Assembly: GCA_002428455.1 (NCBI GenBank)
Contig: DIWL01000073.1
Span: forward strand, 1 to 13,728
DNA length: 13,728 nt
Direction: 5' to 3'
DNA from: Anaerolineaceae bacterium UBA6107
Lineage (GTDB): Bacteria > Chloroflexota > Anaerolineae > Anaerolineales > Anaerolineaceae
Of the stretch, positions 1-7,141 are shown in pieces. The position numbers were made by a program, and so were the translations under genes. Positions within the stretch are counted from its first letter, which is position 1; each line of letters opens with the position of its first letter. The notes beneath the pieces were generated by a model. It searched no databases, was not told the DNA's origin, and was given only the letters and a program-made list of their open reading frames with translations.

Positions 1-1270
1 GCGCATCTACGGCACCGCCTGGATCAAGCCGGAGGAATTAAAAGACTACCTGTGGCGGCTCGAAGAGGCTAAAAAACGCGACCACCGCAAGATCGGTCAG
101 GAACTTGACCTGTTCAGTATCAATGAAGAGGTCGGTGCCGGGCTGGTGCTGTGGCACCCTAAGGGCGCGCGTATCCGCAAGTTGATCGAAGATTTCTGGT
201 CGCAGGAACACATCAACAATGATTATGATTTTGTGTACACACCGCATATCGGCAAGGCACAACTCTGGGAGACCAGTGGCCATCTTGGCTTCTACAAGGA
301 CAATATGTACTCGCCGGTGGACATTGAAGGCCAGCAGTACTTCCTCAAGCCGATGAATTGCCCGTTCCATCTGCATATTTACAGGAGTTCGATGCGCTCC
401 TACCGTGATCTGCCGATCCGCTACGCGGAAGAGGGAACAGTTTACCGTTATGAACGCAGCGGTGTATTGCACGGGTTGATGCGTGTACGCGGATTCACCC
501 AGGATGACGCGCACCACTTCTGCCGTCCGGATCAGATGCCGGCGGAAATTGACTTCGTGCTCAAGTTCAGCCTCAACATCCTGCGCAGTTTCGGGTTCAA
601 CGACATTCACGCCTACCTCAGCACCCGGCCGGAAAAGTCGGTGGGTGAACCCGCCATGTGGGAAGCAGCTGAAGTGGCGCTCAAGGATTCATTGGATCGC
701 TCAGGTCTTGATTACGATGTGGATGCCGGCGGTGGCGCGTTCTACGGCCCTAAGATCGACCTCAAGGTGAAAGACGCCATCGGACGTGAATGGCAGCTCT
801 CCACCATCCAGTTTGACTTCAATGAACCGGAGCGCTTCGACCTGACCTACATCGGTGAGGATGGGCAGCCGCACCGCCCTTACATGATCCACCGTGCGCT
901 GCTGGGCAGCCTGGAACGCTTCTTTGGTGTACTGATTGAGCACTACGCCGGGGCTTTCCCCGTGTGGCTCTCACCGGTGCAGGCGGCTATGATCCCCATT
1001 GCCGACCGCCACCTGGATTATGCCAGGGAAGTTGCAGCTGAACTGAAGAAAGCAGGACTGCGCGTGATGGTGGACGACCGCCCGGAACGTATGAATGCCA
1101 AGATCCGTGACGCCCAGAACCAGAAGATCCCTTATATGCTGGTCATTGGCGATAAAGAGCAGGAAGGCGGGCAGGTAGCCCTGCGCCTGCGCAACGGTGA
1201 AAATCCTGGTCCCATGCCGGTCGCGGATTTCATCGCGCGCGCAAAAGACGATGTGGCTGCGAAAAGATAA
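1..1270 (+). CDS. thrS: Threonyl-tRNA synthetase, C-terminal part (5' end outside window)
   Basis: Charges tRNA-Thr with threonine in the cytoplasm. The open frame runs in from the window edge (first full codon at base 2) to TAA at 1268-1270, about 422 codons, so the N-terminal TGS domain and most of the editing domain lie upstream. The visible part starts at the end of the editing/linker region, followed by the class II catalytic core. The core contains the three zinc ligands that bind threonine: Cys in MNCPFH (codon 359-361), His in DDAHHF (codon 512-514) and His in MIHRALLGS (codon 890-892). Motif 2 is seen as YRYERSGVLHGLMRVRGF. The C-terminal anticodon-binding domain begins near SPVQAAMIPIAD (about base 975) and includes DDRPERMNAKIRDAQ. 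All key residues are intact. An internal GTG at 146 is not a real start because homology continues upstream of it. Family assignment is very secure. Confidence 0.97.
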   Translation, partial: RIYGTAWIKPEELKDYLWRLEEAKKRDHRKIGQELDLFSINEEVGAGLVLWHPKGARIRKLIEDFWSQEHINNDYDFVYTPHIGKAQLWETSGHLGFYKDNMYSPVDIEGQQYFLKPMNCPFHLHIYRSSMRSYRDLPIRYAEEGTVYRYERSGVLHGLMRVRGFTQDDAHHFCRPDQMPAEIDFVLKFSLNILRSFGFNDIHAYLSTRPEKSVGEPAMWEAAEVALKDSLDRSGLDYDVDAGGGAFYGPKIDLKVKDAIGREWQLSTIQFDFNEPERFDLTYIGEDGQPHRPYMIHRALLGSLERFFGVLIEHYAGAFPVWLSPVQAAMIPIADRHLDYAREVAAELKKAGLRVMVDDRPERMNAKIRDAQNQKIPYMLVIGDKEQEGGQVALRLRNGENPGPMPVADFIARAKDDVAAKR

Positions 1271-1302
1271 CCATTTTGCATCTGTTCAAATGAAAGGTTG
1301 CC

Positions 1303-1878
1303 ATGCAGAATGAGCCCGGTCACTTTAAACTTCTTGCCCCGTTCTACGAACGCTTCATTAAGCCCAAAGAACCTGAGAAGATCCTTGCGCAGCTGGGATT
1401 GCCTCAACCGGATGGAGCCGTGCTGGACGCCGGCGGGGGAACCGGGCGGGTCGCCCGGTACTTTGTGGGCAAGGTTGCCCGGGTAGTCGTGGCAGACCAG
1501 ACCTTTGAGATGTTGCAGGAGGTCAGTAAAAAGGAAGGACTCACGGCAGTGTGTGCACTGACCGAGGAAATGCCTTTCCCGGACGGATATTTCTGCTGCA
1601 TCGTCATGGTTGATGCACTGCACCATGTGGCTGATCAGGTCGCGACGATAAATGAGTTATGGCGGCTGCTTAAACCAGGCGGACGGGTGATCATTGAAGA
1701 ACCAGATTTCCGCAATTTCAGAGTGAAAATGATGGCACTGGCTGAAAAACTCGCCCTGATGCGCACCCATTTTATAACGCCGGGTCGAATACTTGATTTA
1801 TTCGGCGATGACCGGTCTGTTAAAAGGATAGAGGTGGATGGCTGGACAGCCTGGATGATCGTGGAGAAACCCGCCTGA
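1303..1878 (+). CDS. Class I SAM-dependent methyltransferase (Methyltransf_11 type)
   Basis: A 191-residue protein with a Rossmann-type methyltransferase fold. Motif I, the SAM-binding glycine loop, is VLDAGGGTGRVARYF at about residues 41-55. The acidic end of the second strand is VVADQ at about 62-66, followed by LTEEMPFPDGYF and the post-motif LLKPGGRVIIEEPDF at about 122-136. Known relatives (UbiE/COQ5-like, COG2226) methylate small molecules, but the substrate cannot be read from sequence. The ATG at 1303 is preceded by a GAAAGG-like ribosome site at 1292-1297, which supports this start. It lies only 32 bases after thrS with no terminator between, so co-transcription is likely. A bidirectional hairpin follows the stop. 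It is short for the family and lacks an extra substrate-binding domain. Confidence 0.88.
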   Translation: MQNEPGHFKLLAPFYERFIKPKEPEKILAQLGLPQPDGAVLDAGGGTGRVARYFVGKVARVVVADQTFEMLQEVSKKEGLTAVCALTEEMPFPDGYFCCIVMVDALHHVADQVATINELWRLLKPGGRVIIEEPDFRNFRVKMMALAEKLALMRTHFITPGRILDLFGDDRSVKRIEVDGWTAWMIVEKPA

Positions 1879-1895
1879 AGGCACCTAAATATAAA

Positions 1896-1926
1896 AAAAC
1901 GGCTCTCCCAAAAGGAAAGCCGTTTT
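1896..1926. terminator. Bidirectional rho-independent terminator
   Basis: Arms at 1896-1908 and 1914-1926 pair over 13 bp with one C/A mismatch, around a CAAAA loop. The stem is flanked by an A-run on the left and a T-run on the right, so it can terminate the methyltransferase transcript (+) and the sugar-transport operon (-). It sits exactly between these convergent units. Confidence 0.9.
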
Positions 1927-1939
1927 CGTAATAAAAACA

Positions 1940-2758
1940 TTACCCCTTCAACGACCCTGCCATCATGCCGCGCAGGAAGTAACGTCCGAGGAAGATGTAC
2001 ACCAGCAGGGTGGGAAGGGCAGCCAGCAGCGAGGCGGCCATCTGCAGGTTCCAGGGGATGATCTGCCCGCCGGAGATGTTATTCAACGCCACCGTAACCG
2101 TCCAGTTTTGCGGCTGGGTGAGGATCACCGAGAACAGGAAGTCGTTCCATGCCTGCGTGAATTGCCAGATAAGCACGACCACGAAACTGGGAATGGAGAT
2201 GGGCAGCAATATCTTACGGTAGATACCCAGCATGTCCGCCCCGTCGATCTTGGCTGCCTCCACCAGTTCATTCGGAATGCTGGCGTAGTAATTGCGGAAG
2301 GTGAGGGTCGTGATGGGAATGCCGTAGATGATGTGCACCAGGATCAAGCCAGGGATGCTGCCATAAAGACCGATCGAATCCATGAATTGTACCAACGGGA
2401 TAAGGACGGATTGGTAGGGGATGAACATACCGAACAGGATCAGCGTGAAGATAACGTCCGCACCTTTGAATTTCCATTTTGCCAGTACGTACCCGTTCAA
2501 AGATCCCAGTATCGAGGAGAGGATCGCGGCCGGGATTACCACCTTGAAGCTGTTCAACAGGTTGGGAGCCAGTTGTTTGAAGGCTTTCAGATAATTTTCC
2601 ACCCCCATGGTTTTGGGCAGATCCCACATCGTCTTCACACTGATCTCATCGCCGGCTTTGAATCCGGTGATCACCATGATGTAAATGGGGATCAGGTAGA
2701 AGATGACCAGTAAAACCAGTGGAATGTAACTCCAGTATCGTGTCCGGCTGCGGATCAT
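1940..2758 (-). CDS. Carbohydrate ABC transporter permease, MalG/GtsC-like (CUT1)
   Basis: A 272-residue inner-membrane permease, the second of two transmembrane subunits of a sugar uptake ABC transporter. It begins with a short basic N-terminus (MIRSRTRYW) and the first membrane helix YIPLVLLVIFYLIPIYIMV. Further hydrophobic segments give about six helices. The cytoplasmic EAA loop that docks the ATPase is seen as ELVEAAKIDGADMLGIYRKI (about residues 164-183), and the C-terminus FLRGMMAGSLKG is typical of MalG-type subunits. The start ATG shares one base with the stop of the upstream permease gene (TAATG), indicating translational coupling. It is the last gene of the operon. Substrate is inferred from the binding protein two genes upstream. 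Confidence 0.95.
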   Translation of the reverse strand: MIRSRTRYWSYIPLVLLVIFYLIPIYIMVITGFKAGDEISVKTMWDLPKTMGVENYLKAFKQLAPNLLNSFKVVIPAAILSSILGSLNGYVLAKWKFKGADVIFTLILFGMFIPYQSVLIPLVQFMDSIGLYGSIPGLILVHIIYGIPITTLTFRNYYASIPNELVEAAKIDGADMLGIYRKILLPISIPSFVVVLIWQFTQAWNDFLFSVILTQPQNWTVTVALNNISGGQIIPWNLQMAASLLAALPTLLVYIFLGRYFLRGMMAGSLKG

Positions 2759-3645
2759 TACTTCACCTCCTTCCGGAGCGAGAAGAAGAGGTAAGGAATG
2801 ATGAGCACCGCGGTGAAGATCAACAAGAGGATACTGATGGCAGCACCACTGCCGTATTGCAGACCATCAAAAGTGATCTGCCACATGTGCACCGATGGCA
2901 TATCGAGCACGAGCTGCTTTCCAACTGTAGCAATGACCAGGTCGAAGGTCTTGAGCGACATGTGCCCCAGGATGACCATTGCAGAAAGCGTTACCGGGCG
3001 CAGGAGCGGGAGGATGATGTAGCGAAAAATGTTGAATTCTGAAGCTCCGTCCACGCGCGCGGCTTCTCGCAATTCATCGGGGATGGCGCGCAGACCAGCC
3101 AGGTACATGGCCATGGTGTAACCGGAGAGTTGCCAGATAGCCGGGATGGCCAGGAAAGCGATGCCCCACGTGGGAGTGGATGTCCAACTGTTGATTAAAA
3201 AATCCAGGCCGAGTTTATCGAAAAGCAGGTTAAGCCCGCTCATGCGCGAGCCTGCAGCAGGATTCATCAGCCAGCGCCACACCACACCGGTGACGATGTA
3301 CGAGATTGCCATTGGAAAGATAAATAGACTGCGGAAAAAACTCTCCCCCTTCAATCCCTGGTCCAGCAGCAAGGCTGAGGCAAGCCCAAGGATCAGGCAT
3401 CCGAGCACGAAAACGACGGTAAATATCAGTGTGTTCTTGATGTCAATTTGAAAACGGAGATTGTTGACAAACAGGTTGATGTAATTCTTGAACCCCACGA
3501 AAGTGTAATCCGGGTTCATTCCTCTCCAGGCGCTAAATGAAACCCGGGTCGTCCAGCCGATGAACCCGTAAACAAATATTCCCACCGCGATTATGGAGGG
3601 CAGCACCATCAAAAACGCCAACCGCTTCTCTTTTCGATCCTGCAT
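2758..3645 (-). CDS. Carbohydrate ABC transporter permease, MalF/GtsB-like (CUT1)
   Basis: The first of two permease subunits of the sugar transporter, 295 residues from the chosen start. The start at 3645 (MQDRKEKRLAFLMVLPS) was chosen because an AAGGAA ribosome site lies about 8 bases upstream on the minus strand. The frame stays open to an ATG at 3705, but those 20 extra residues show no matching signal. The first membrane helix follows the basic RKEKR stretch, and about six helices can be counted. The EAA loop is seen as ELREAARVDGASEFNIFRYI (about residues 203-222). It follows the binding-protein gene after a hairpin and overlaps the next permease by one base. Confidence 0.95.
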   Translation of the reverse strand: MQDRKEKRLAFLMVLPSIIAVGIFVYGFIGWTTRVSFSAWRGMNPDYTFVGFKNYINLFVNNLRFQIDIKNTLIFTVVFVLGCLILGLASALLLDQGLKGESFFRSLFIFPMAISYIVTGVVWRWLMNPAAGSRMSGLNLLFDKLGLDFLINSWTSTPTWGIAFLAIPAIWQLSGYTMAMYLAGLRAIPDELREAARVDGASEFNIFRYIILPLLRPVTLSAMVILGHMSLKTFDLVIATVGKQLVLDMPSVHMWQITFDGLQYGSGAAISILLLIFTAVLIIPYLFFSLRKEVK

Positions 3646-3708
3646 GGGAATTTCCTTGTTTGATGAGATGATAGTAATTATTACAGATTTGTGAGCTTCC
3701 TGCAATCG

Positions 3709-3736
3709 TCATCGGGGAGCGTGAGCTCCCCGATGA
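3709..3736 (-). promoter_or_regulatory. Strong intercistronic hairpin after the binding-protein gene
   Basis: A perfect 12-bp GC-rich stem (3709-3720 with 3725-3736) around a 4-base loop, 26 bases after the stop of the binding-protein gene and about 63 bases before the permease start. On the minus strand no T-run follows the stem, so it does not look like a full terminator. In many sugar ABC operons a hairpin here stabilises the upstream mRNA, giving more binding protein than permease. That role is inferred. Confidence 0.75.
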
Positions 3737-3762
3737 TCTTGGTAACTTGTTTATCGTTGCAA

Positions 3763-5154
3763 TCAGTCGCCGCACGGACCAAGTGCGTCGCAGGAAGCCA
3801 CCAGGGCAGCCTGGAAGGCAGCCACGTCAAAGTTGATGACGAACGCGCCCCAGTCTGTGGTGATCTGAGTAGCCCATGAGGGATTGGCCACAACGCCGTG
3901 AGCGAGGGAACCAACCACAACATCCTTCGCCCAGTCATCAATGGCAGACTGCAGGTACACATTATAGAGGGCTTTATCGGAATCCTTGCGGGCAGCGATG
4001 GAACCCTTTACAGGGTTGAAGGCATCCTGACCTTCCTTGGAACCGCACAACTCTAGCCACTTGATGGCGGCATCGCGGTTCTTGGCACCCACCGGCAGCA
4101 CGAAGGAGTCGGAAAGGAACTGGTAGACACCCTGGGTTCCGGGAACCGGCATCCAGGCGTATTCCTCAAGCGGGGTGAGGCCAAGGTTTCCACCCGCGAC
4201 ATCACCGTAGAAGTAACCATCCGCCCAGTCGCCCATGATGTTGAACGCGGCATCGCCGTCAGCGACGAGTTTGCTGGCATCTTGCCAGGAAAGAGTCGCG
4301 TAATCGGTGTTGACGTATCCCATCAGGGTCTTCACGTTCTCGATTGCCTGGGTCACCTCGGGGGCAGCCCAGTCACCGGTACCAGCCCACAGCGCATTGT
4401 ATGCATCTGCACCAACAGTGGCGAGCAGAATGGTCTCGAACATGTGAACTTCAGTCCATGCCTCACCCAATGAGAGTGGGGATTCCATTCCAGCGGCCTT
4501 GAGTGCTTCAAGTGCAGCAACAAAGCTGGCAAAATCGGTTGGAACGGCCACATTGTATTCAGCCAGGACCTTGGGGTTGTACCACAGCACATTGGCGCGG
4601 TGGATGTTCACGGGGACGGAATAAGGGTGTCCATCCTGCGAGATCAGGGGGATGAGGGTTTCAGGGAAGATCTCGTACCATCCGTTGGCTTCGTAGAGCT
4701 CATCCAATGGTTCGAGCTGACCGGCAGTTACGTAGGCACCGATGAGTTCCTGTCCGGCGTGACCTTGCCAGGAATCGGGGGGATCACCGGCCGAAAGGCG
4801 TGTGGCAAGTACAGCTTTGGCGTTTGAGCCAGCGCCGCCCGCGACAGCCGCGTTAACGAACTCGATATCCGGATACTTTTCGTTCCAGATGGCGATCATG
4901 GCGTCTAATCCAGCGGCTTCTCCACCACCGGTCCACCAGGAGAAGACTTCCAGTTGTCCACTTTCGGCTGCAGGTGCTTCGGTAGCTGCAGGTGCTTCGG
5001 TGGCAGCAGGGGCTTCTGGTTCGGCGGGAGCTTCAGTTGCGACCGGAGCTTCCGGTTCGGCTGGGGCGGGAGCTTCGGTCGGTTGTGCGCATGAGGCGAG
5101 CAGCAATGAGCTGATCAGCACCAGCGCGAGAACGAACGTAAATCTTTTATGCAT
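3763..5154 (-). CDS. Glucose/galactose-type ABC substrate-binding lipoprotein (CUT1, COG1653)
   Basis: Extracellular sugar receptor of the ABC transporter, 463 residues. It has a lipoprotein signal peptide (MHKRFTFVLALVLISSLLLASC) with the lipobox cysteine at residue 22. An Ala/Pro/Glu/Thr-rich linker follows at residues 23-66, then the mature domain starts with LEVFSWWTGGGEAAGLDAM. Stretches such as NAKAVLATRLSAGDPPDSWQ, VPVNIHRANVLWYNPKVLAE, AAFNIMGDWADGY, LSDSFVLPVGAKNRDAAIKW and GSKEGQDAFNPVKGSIAARK closely resemble, from memory, the Thermus glucose/galactose-binding protein and Pseudomonas GtsA. Glucose or a related hexose is therefore the likely ligand. The start is supported by AAAGGAG 9 bases upstream. 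It is the first gene of the operon. No ATPase gene is present, so a shared MsmK-type ATPase elsewhere is inferred. Confidence 0.95.
   Translation of the reverse strand: MHKRFTFVLALVLISSLLLASCAQPTEAPAPAEPEAPVATEAPAEPEAPAATEAPAATEAPAAESGQLEVFSWWTGGGEAAGLDAMIAIWNEKYPDIEFVNAAVAGGAGSNAKAVLATRLSAGDPPDSWQGHAGQELIGAYVTAGQLEPLDELYEANGWYEIFPETLIPLISQDGHPYSVPVNIHRANVLWYNPKVLAEYNVAVPTDFASFVAALEALKAAGMESPLSLGEAWTEVHMFETILLATVGADAYNALWAGTGDWAAPEVTQAIENVKTLMGYVNTDYATLSWQDASKLVADGDAAFNIMGDWADGYFYGDVAGGNLGLTPLEEYAWMPVPGTQGVYQFLSDSFVLPVGAKNRDAAIKWLELCGSKEGQDAFNPVKGSIAARKDSDKALYNVYLQSAIDDWAKDVVVGSLAHGVVANPSWATQITTDWGAFVINFDVAAFQAALVASCDALGPCGD
4967..5020. repeat. 18-bp coding repeats in the lipoprotein linker
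   Basis: Two 18-bp units (4967-4984 and 4985-5002) match at 17 of 18 bases, and a third degenerate unit follows (5003-5020). They encode the repeated six-residue pattern EAPAAT within the linker between the lipid anchor and the sugar-binding domain. Such tracts can change length by slippage without breaking the frame. Confidence 0.85.
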
Positions 5155-5192
5155 CTTTTCATCTCCTTTTGTAGTTTTAGGGATACAAATTC

Positions 5193-5218
5193 TGGAAACA
5201 CCTCCCTTAGTGTTTCCA
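5193..5218. promoter_or_regulatory. Perfect 9-bp inverted repeat, candidate operator of the sugar operon
   Basis: TGGAAACAC at 5193-5201 and GTGTTTCCA at 5210-5218 are perfect inverted copies separated by 8 bases. The element starts just where the downstream minus-strand promoter predicts transcription to begin and ends about 38 bases before the lipoprotein start codon. It could be a repressor operator, or a 5'-UTR hairpin whose loop on the mRNA is purine-rich (TAAGGGAG). No regulator gene is adjacent. Confidence 0.6.
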
Positions 5219-5224
5219 TCTCTA

Positions 5225-5271
5225 ATTATAGTGGTTCTTTTAATTTATACAATCATCTGCTTGCTTTTCAA
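5225..5271 (-). promoter_or_regulatory. Promoter region of the sugar transport operon (two candidates)
   Basis: Two sigma-70-like promoters can be read on the minus strand. The upstream one has TTGAAA (5266-5271), a 16-base spacer and TATAAA (5244-5249). The downstream one has a perfect TATAAT (5225-5230), a 16-base spacer and a weak TTGTAT (5247-5252). The downstream one would start transcription near 5218, at the edge of the inverted repeat. Either could serve the operon. Confidence 0.6.
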
Positions 5272-5306
5272 ATGTTTCTGCGGGAAAAAGTCACTTCTTT
5301 TATTCA

Positions 5307-5334
5307 TTGCCGCGGAAAATTTTCTCAATAAAAT
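5307..5334 (+). promoter_or_regulatory. Candidate promoter of the HtrA-like gene
   Basis: TTGCCG (5307-5312), a 16-base spacer and TAAAAT (5329-5334) form a plausible but imperfect sigma-70 promoter, about 100 bases before the protease start codon. The spacer contains the 10-bp palindrome GAAAATTTTC (5315-5324). No other clearer promoter was seen between the divergent genes. Confidence 0.35.
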
Positions 5335-5442
5335 CTGTATCGAGGGGAACCGGGTTATACAGAAAATAAACCAGCGGGATCGAAATGGTTATAAACTTCG
5401 GATTGGAATAATGTTGTTCCGCACATGAAGAAGGGAGTATCA

Positions 5443-6630
5443 ATGAAAAAGAAAAATATCATCATTGCTTTGATTTTTGTTTTTCTCTTCTTAATGAGTT
5501 GTTCCATCCTTGAGTATGCGCAAACCTATCTCCACGGAGAAACCAACGAAATTGAGTCGATTGAACCAGTGGCAACCGCGGAAGTAGATCCTGTTACCAG
5601 CGAAACACTTTCAGCGCTCAACGCTCAGGTGATGACGATGGTGCAGGAGACTTTCCAGGCGATCTACAACTCCGTGAATCCATCCGTGGTGAACATCCAG
5701 GTGATGGAGGAATACGGCTGGACGACTGTATCGGGGGAAGGCTCGGGGTTCGTGTGGGATACGACCGGTCACATCGTCACCAACAACCATGTCGTGGAGG
5801 ACGCATTTGATATCACAGTTGTTTTTGCGGATGGGACGACCACCAAAGCTGAGATCGTTGGTACCGATCCGCAAAGTGACCTGGCGGTTATCAAGGTTGA
5901 TCCGGAAGGATTATCGCTGCAGCCGGTGATACTGGGAGATTCCCACAGTGTTGCAGTTGGTGACCTGGTCATTGCCATCGGCAACCCGTATGGGCTGGAT
6001 GGCACGATGACCCAGGGCATCGTCAGCGCACTTTCGCGTTCACTCACCGTCGATGAATCCAGCATGTTCTCGCGAACCAATTACACCATTCCGGATATCA
6101 TCCAGACGGATGCCGCCATAAACCCGGGCAACTCCGGCGGTGTACTGGTTAACATTTCCGGGGAGGTGATCGGGGTGACAGCAGCTATTCAGTCCTCCAC
6201 GGACTCGAACGCCGGGATCGGGTTTGTCATCCCTTCTCACATCGTTGAGCGGGTGGTACCAGTGCTTATTGCTGATGGAGTATATAAACATCCCAGCCTG
6301 GGCTTGAGCGGCGTTTCACTGACCCTGGTACTGGCGGAGAATATGGGATTGGATACAGGAACCAGGGGCATCCTGATCACGGATATCATTCGCGGTGGTG
6401 CAGCAGATGAGGCGGGTTTGAATGGAAGCTATCAGACGATGGTTGCACCAGGCAGGATCTCAGTGACTTACGGTGATGTGATCATCGCAATGGATGGGCA
6501 GCCGGTCGATTCCTACGAAGAGATGGTCTCGTACGTTTTCAATAAGACAGAAGTTGGTCAAACGGTCAAGGTCGCTGTATTACGAGACGGCAGGGAACTA
6601 GAGGTAGATCTAAAATTGCAGGGAGAGTAA
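5443..6630 (+). CDS. htrA: HtrA/DegP-like serine protease, lipid-anchored (S1C family, PDZ)
   Basis: Envelope quality-control protease that degrades misfolded exported proteins, 395 residues from the chosen start. ATG 5443 was preferred over 5425 because AGGGAG lies just upstream and the resulting N-terminus is a clean signal, MKKKNIIIALIFVFLFLMSC. It ends in the lipobox LMSC (Cys20), so a lipid anchor is predicted instead of the usual transmembrane helix. The trypsin-like domain has the full triad: His116 in TNNHVVED, Asp146 in SDLAVIKV and Ser231 in NPGNSGG. A single PDZ domain occupies about residues 285-395, with GILITDIIRGGAADEAGL and GDVIIAMDGQPVDSYEEM as its hallmarks. It is a single gene, divergent from the sugar operon and followed by its own terminator. 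Confidence 0.95.
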   Translation: MKKKNIIIALIFVFLFLMSCSILEYAQTYLHGETNEIESIEPVATAEVDPVTSETLSALNAQVMTMVQETFQAIYNSVNPSVVNIQVMEEYGWTTVSGEGSGFVWDTTGHIVTNNHVVEDAFDITVVFADGTTTKAEIVGTDPQSDLAVIKVDPEGLSLQPVILGDSHSVAVGDLVIAIGNPYGLDGTMTQGIVSALSRSLTVDESSMFSRTNYTIPDIIQTDAAINPGNSGGVLVNISGEVIGVTAAIQSSTDSNAGIGFVIPSHIVERVVPVLIADGVYKHPSLGLSGVSLTLVLAENMGLDTGTRGILITDIIRGGAADEAGLNGSYQTMVAPGRISVTYGDVIIAMDGQPVDSYEEMVSYVFNKTEVGQTVKVAVLRDGRELEVDLKLQGE

Positions 6631-6689
6631 CCAATATCTGCCAATTTCAGGGATTGCAGCGGGGAAAACACCTGGCGGCGTTAACAATG

Positions 6690-6720
6690 AGCAGTCATAG
6701 ATCACTCTGTGACTGCTTTT
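6690..6720 (+). terminator. Rho-independent terminator of the HtrA-like gene
   Basis: Arms AGCAGTCA (6690-6697) and TGACTGCT (6710-6717) pair perfectly and can extend inward by three pairs, including one G-T wobble. The stem runs into TTTT (6717-6720). It lies 60 bases after the protease stop on the plus strand. Confidence 0.7.
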
Positions 6721-6731
6721 GACATTAAAAA

Positions 6732-6753
6732 CCCGGGAGGAGTTCCTCCCGGG
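6732..6753 (-). terminator. Rho-independent terminator of the GlsB/YeaQ-like gene
   Basis: A perfect 9-bp GC-rich stem (6732-6740 with 6745-6753) with a 4-base loop. On the minus strand it is followed by TTTTT, so it ends the transcript of the small membrane-protein gene, 33 bases after its stop. Confidence 0.85.
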
Positions 6754-6785
6754 AAAGTTGGTATTTGTTTCCAGGTGTGGATCGA

Positions 6786-7037
6786 TTATTTCCTGCGTTT
6801 GATCAGGCGATATACCCAGATGATCAGGATTGAACCGCCCAATGCGACTAATATATTCCATATATTGATGCCGCCAGAAAGGGGAACCCCAGTCAATAAT
6901 TGGGCAATCAAACCACCAATGAACGCGCCTGCTACACCCAACAACAGGTCCATCAACACACCGGTATTCGCTTTCATGATCCTGGAAGCGATCAAACCGG
7001 CGATTAAACCAACAATTAGAGTACCTAACCAACCCAT
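6786..7037 (-). CDS. GlsB/YeaQ/YmgE family small membrane protein
   Basis: An 83-residue, glycine-rich, highly hydrophobic protein matching the Transgly_assoc family (PF04226). Three membrane segments are visible: WLGTLIVGLIAGLIASRIM (residues 3-21), VLMDLLLGVAGAFIGGLIAQLL (27-48) and IWNILVALGGSILIIWVYRL (59-78), with a basic RLIKRRK end. The conserved pattern G-x-x-x-G-x-x-A in the first helix and the GVAGAFIGG turn are typical. Members are associated with general stress responses, but the molecular function is unknown. AGGAG lies about 9 bases before the ATG. A candidate -10 TACAAT sits at 7070-7075 on the minus strand without a good -35. It is a single gene with its own terminator. Confidence 0.9.
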   Translation of the reverse strand: MGWLGTLIVGLIAGLIASRIMKANTGVLMDLLLGVAGAFIGGLIAQLLTGVPLSGGINIWNILVALGGSILIIWVYRLIKRRK

Positions 7038-7141
7038 GTTATTTTTCTCCTATTCTTCTTTTAGGTTTTATTGTAATCAATCCTAAATGCTTTTCCCGTT
7101 GCGTGCCCCATTCCCCTTTGCACTGGCAATACAAAATGTAA

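Noticed and set aside
38..610. Minus-strand open frame opposite thrS (190 codons)
   Set aside because: It overlaps catalytic thrS sequence with intact zinc ligands; there is no recognisable domain or start signal.
2108..2713. Plus-strand open frame opposite the second permease (201 codons)
   Set aside because: It is antisense to a clear MalG-type permease, and the translation is a polar His/Asp/Gln/Arg mix typical of a shadow frame.
4802..5428. Plus-strand open frame with Ala/Gly/Ser repeats and hydrophobic stretches (208 codons)
   Set aside because: The repeats are the antisense of the lipoprotein linker, and the rest runs through the divergent promoter region. No start signal is seen.
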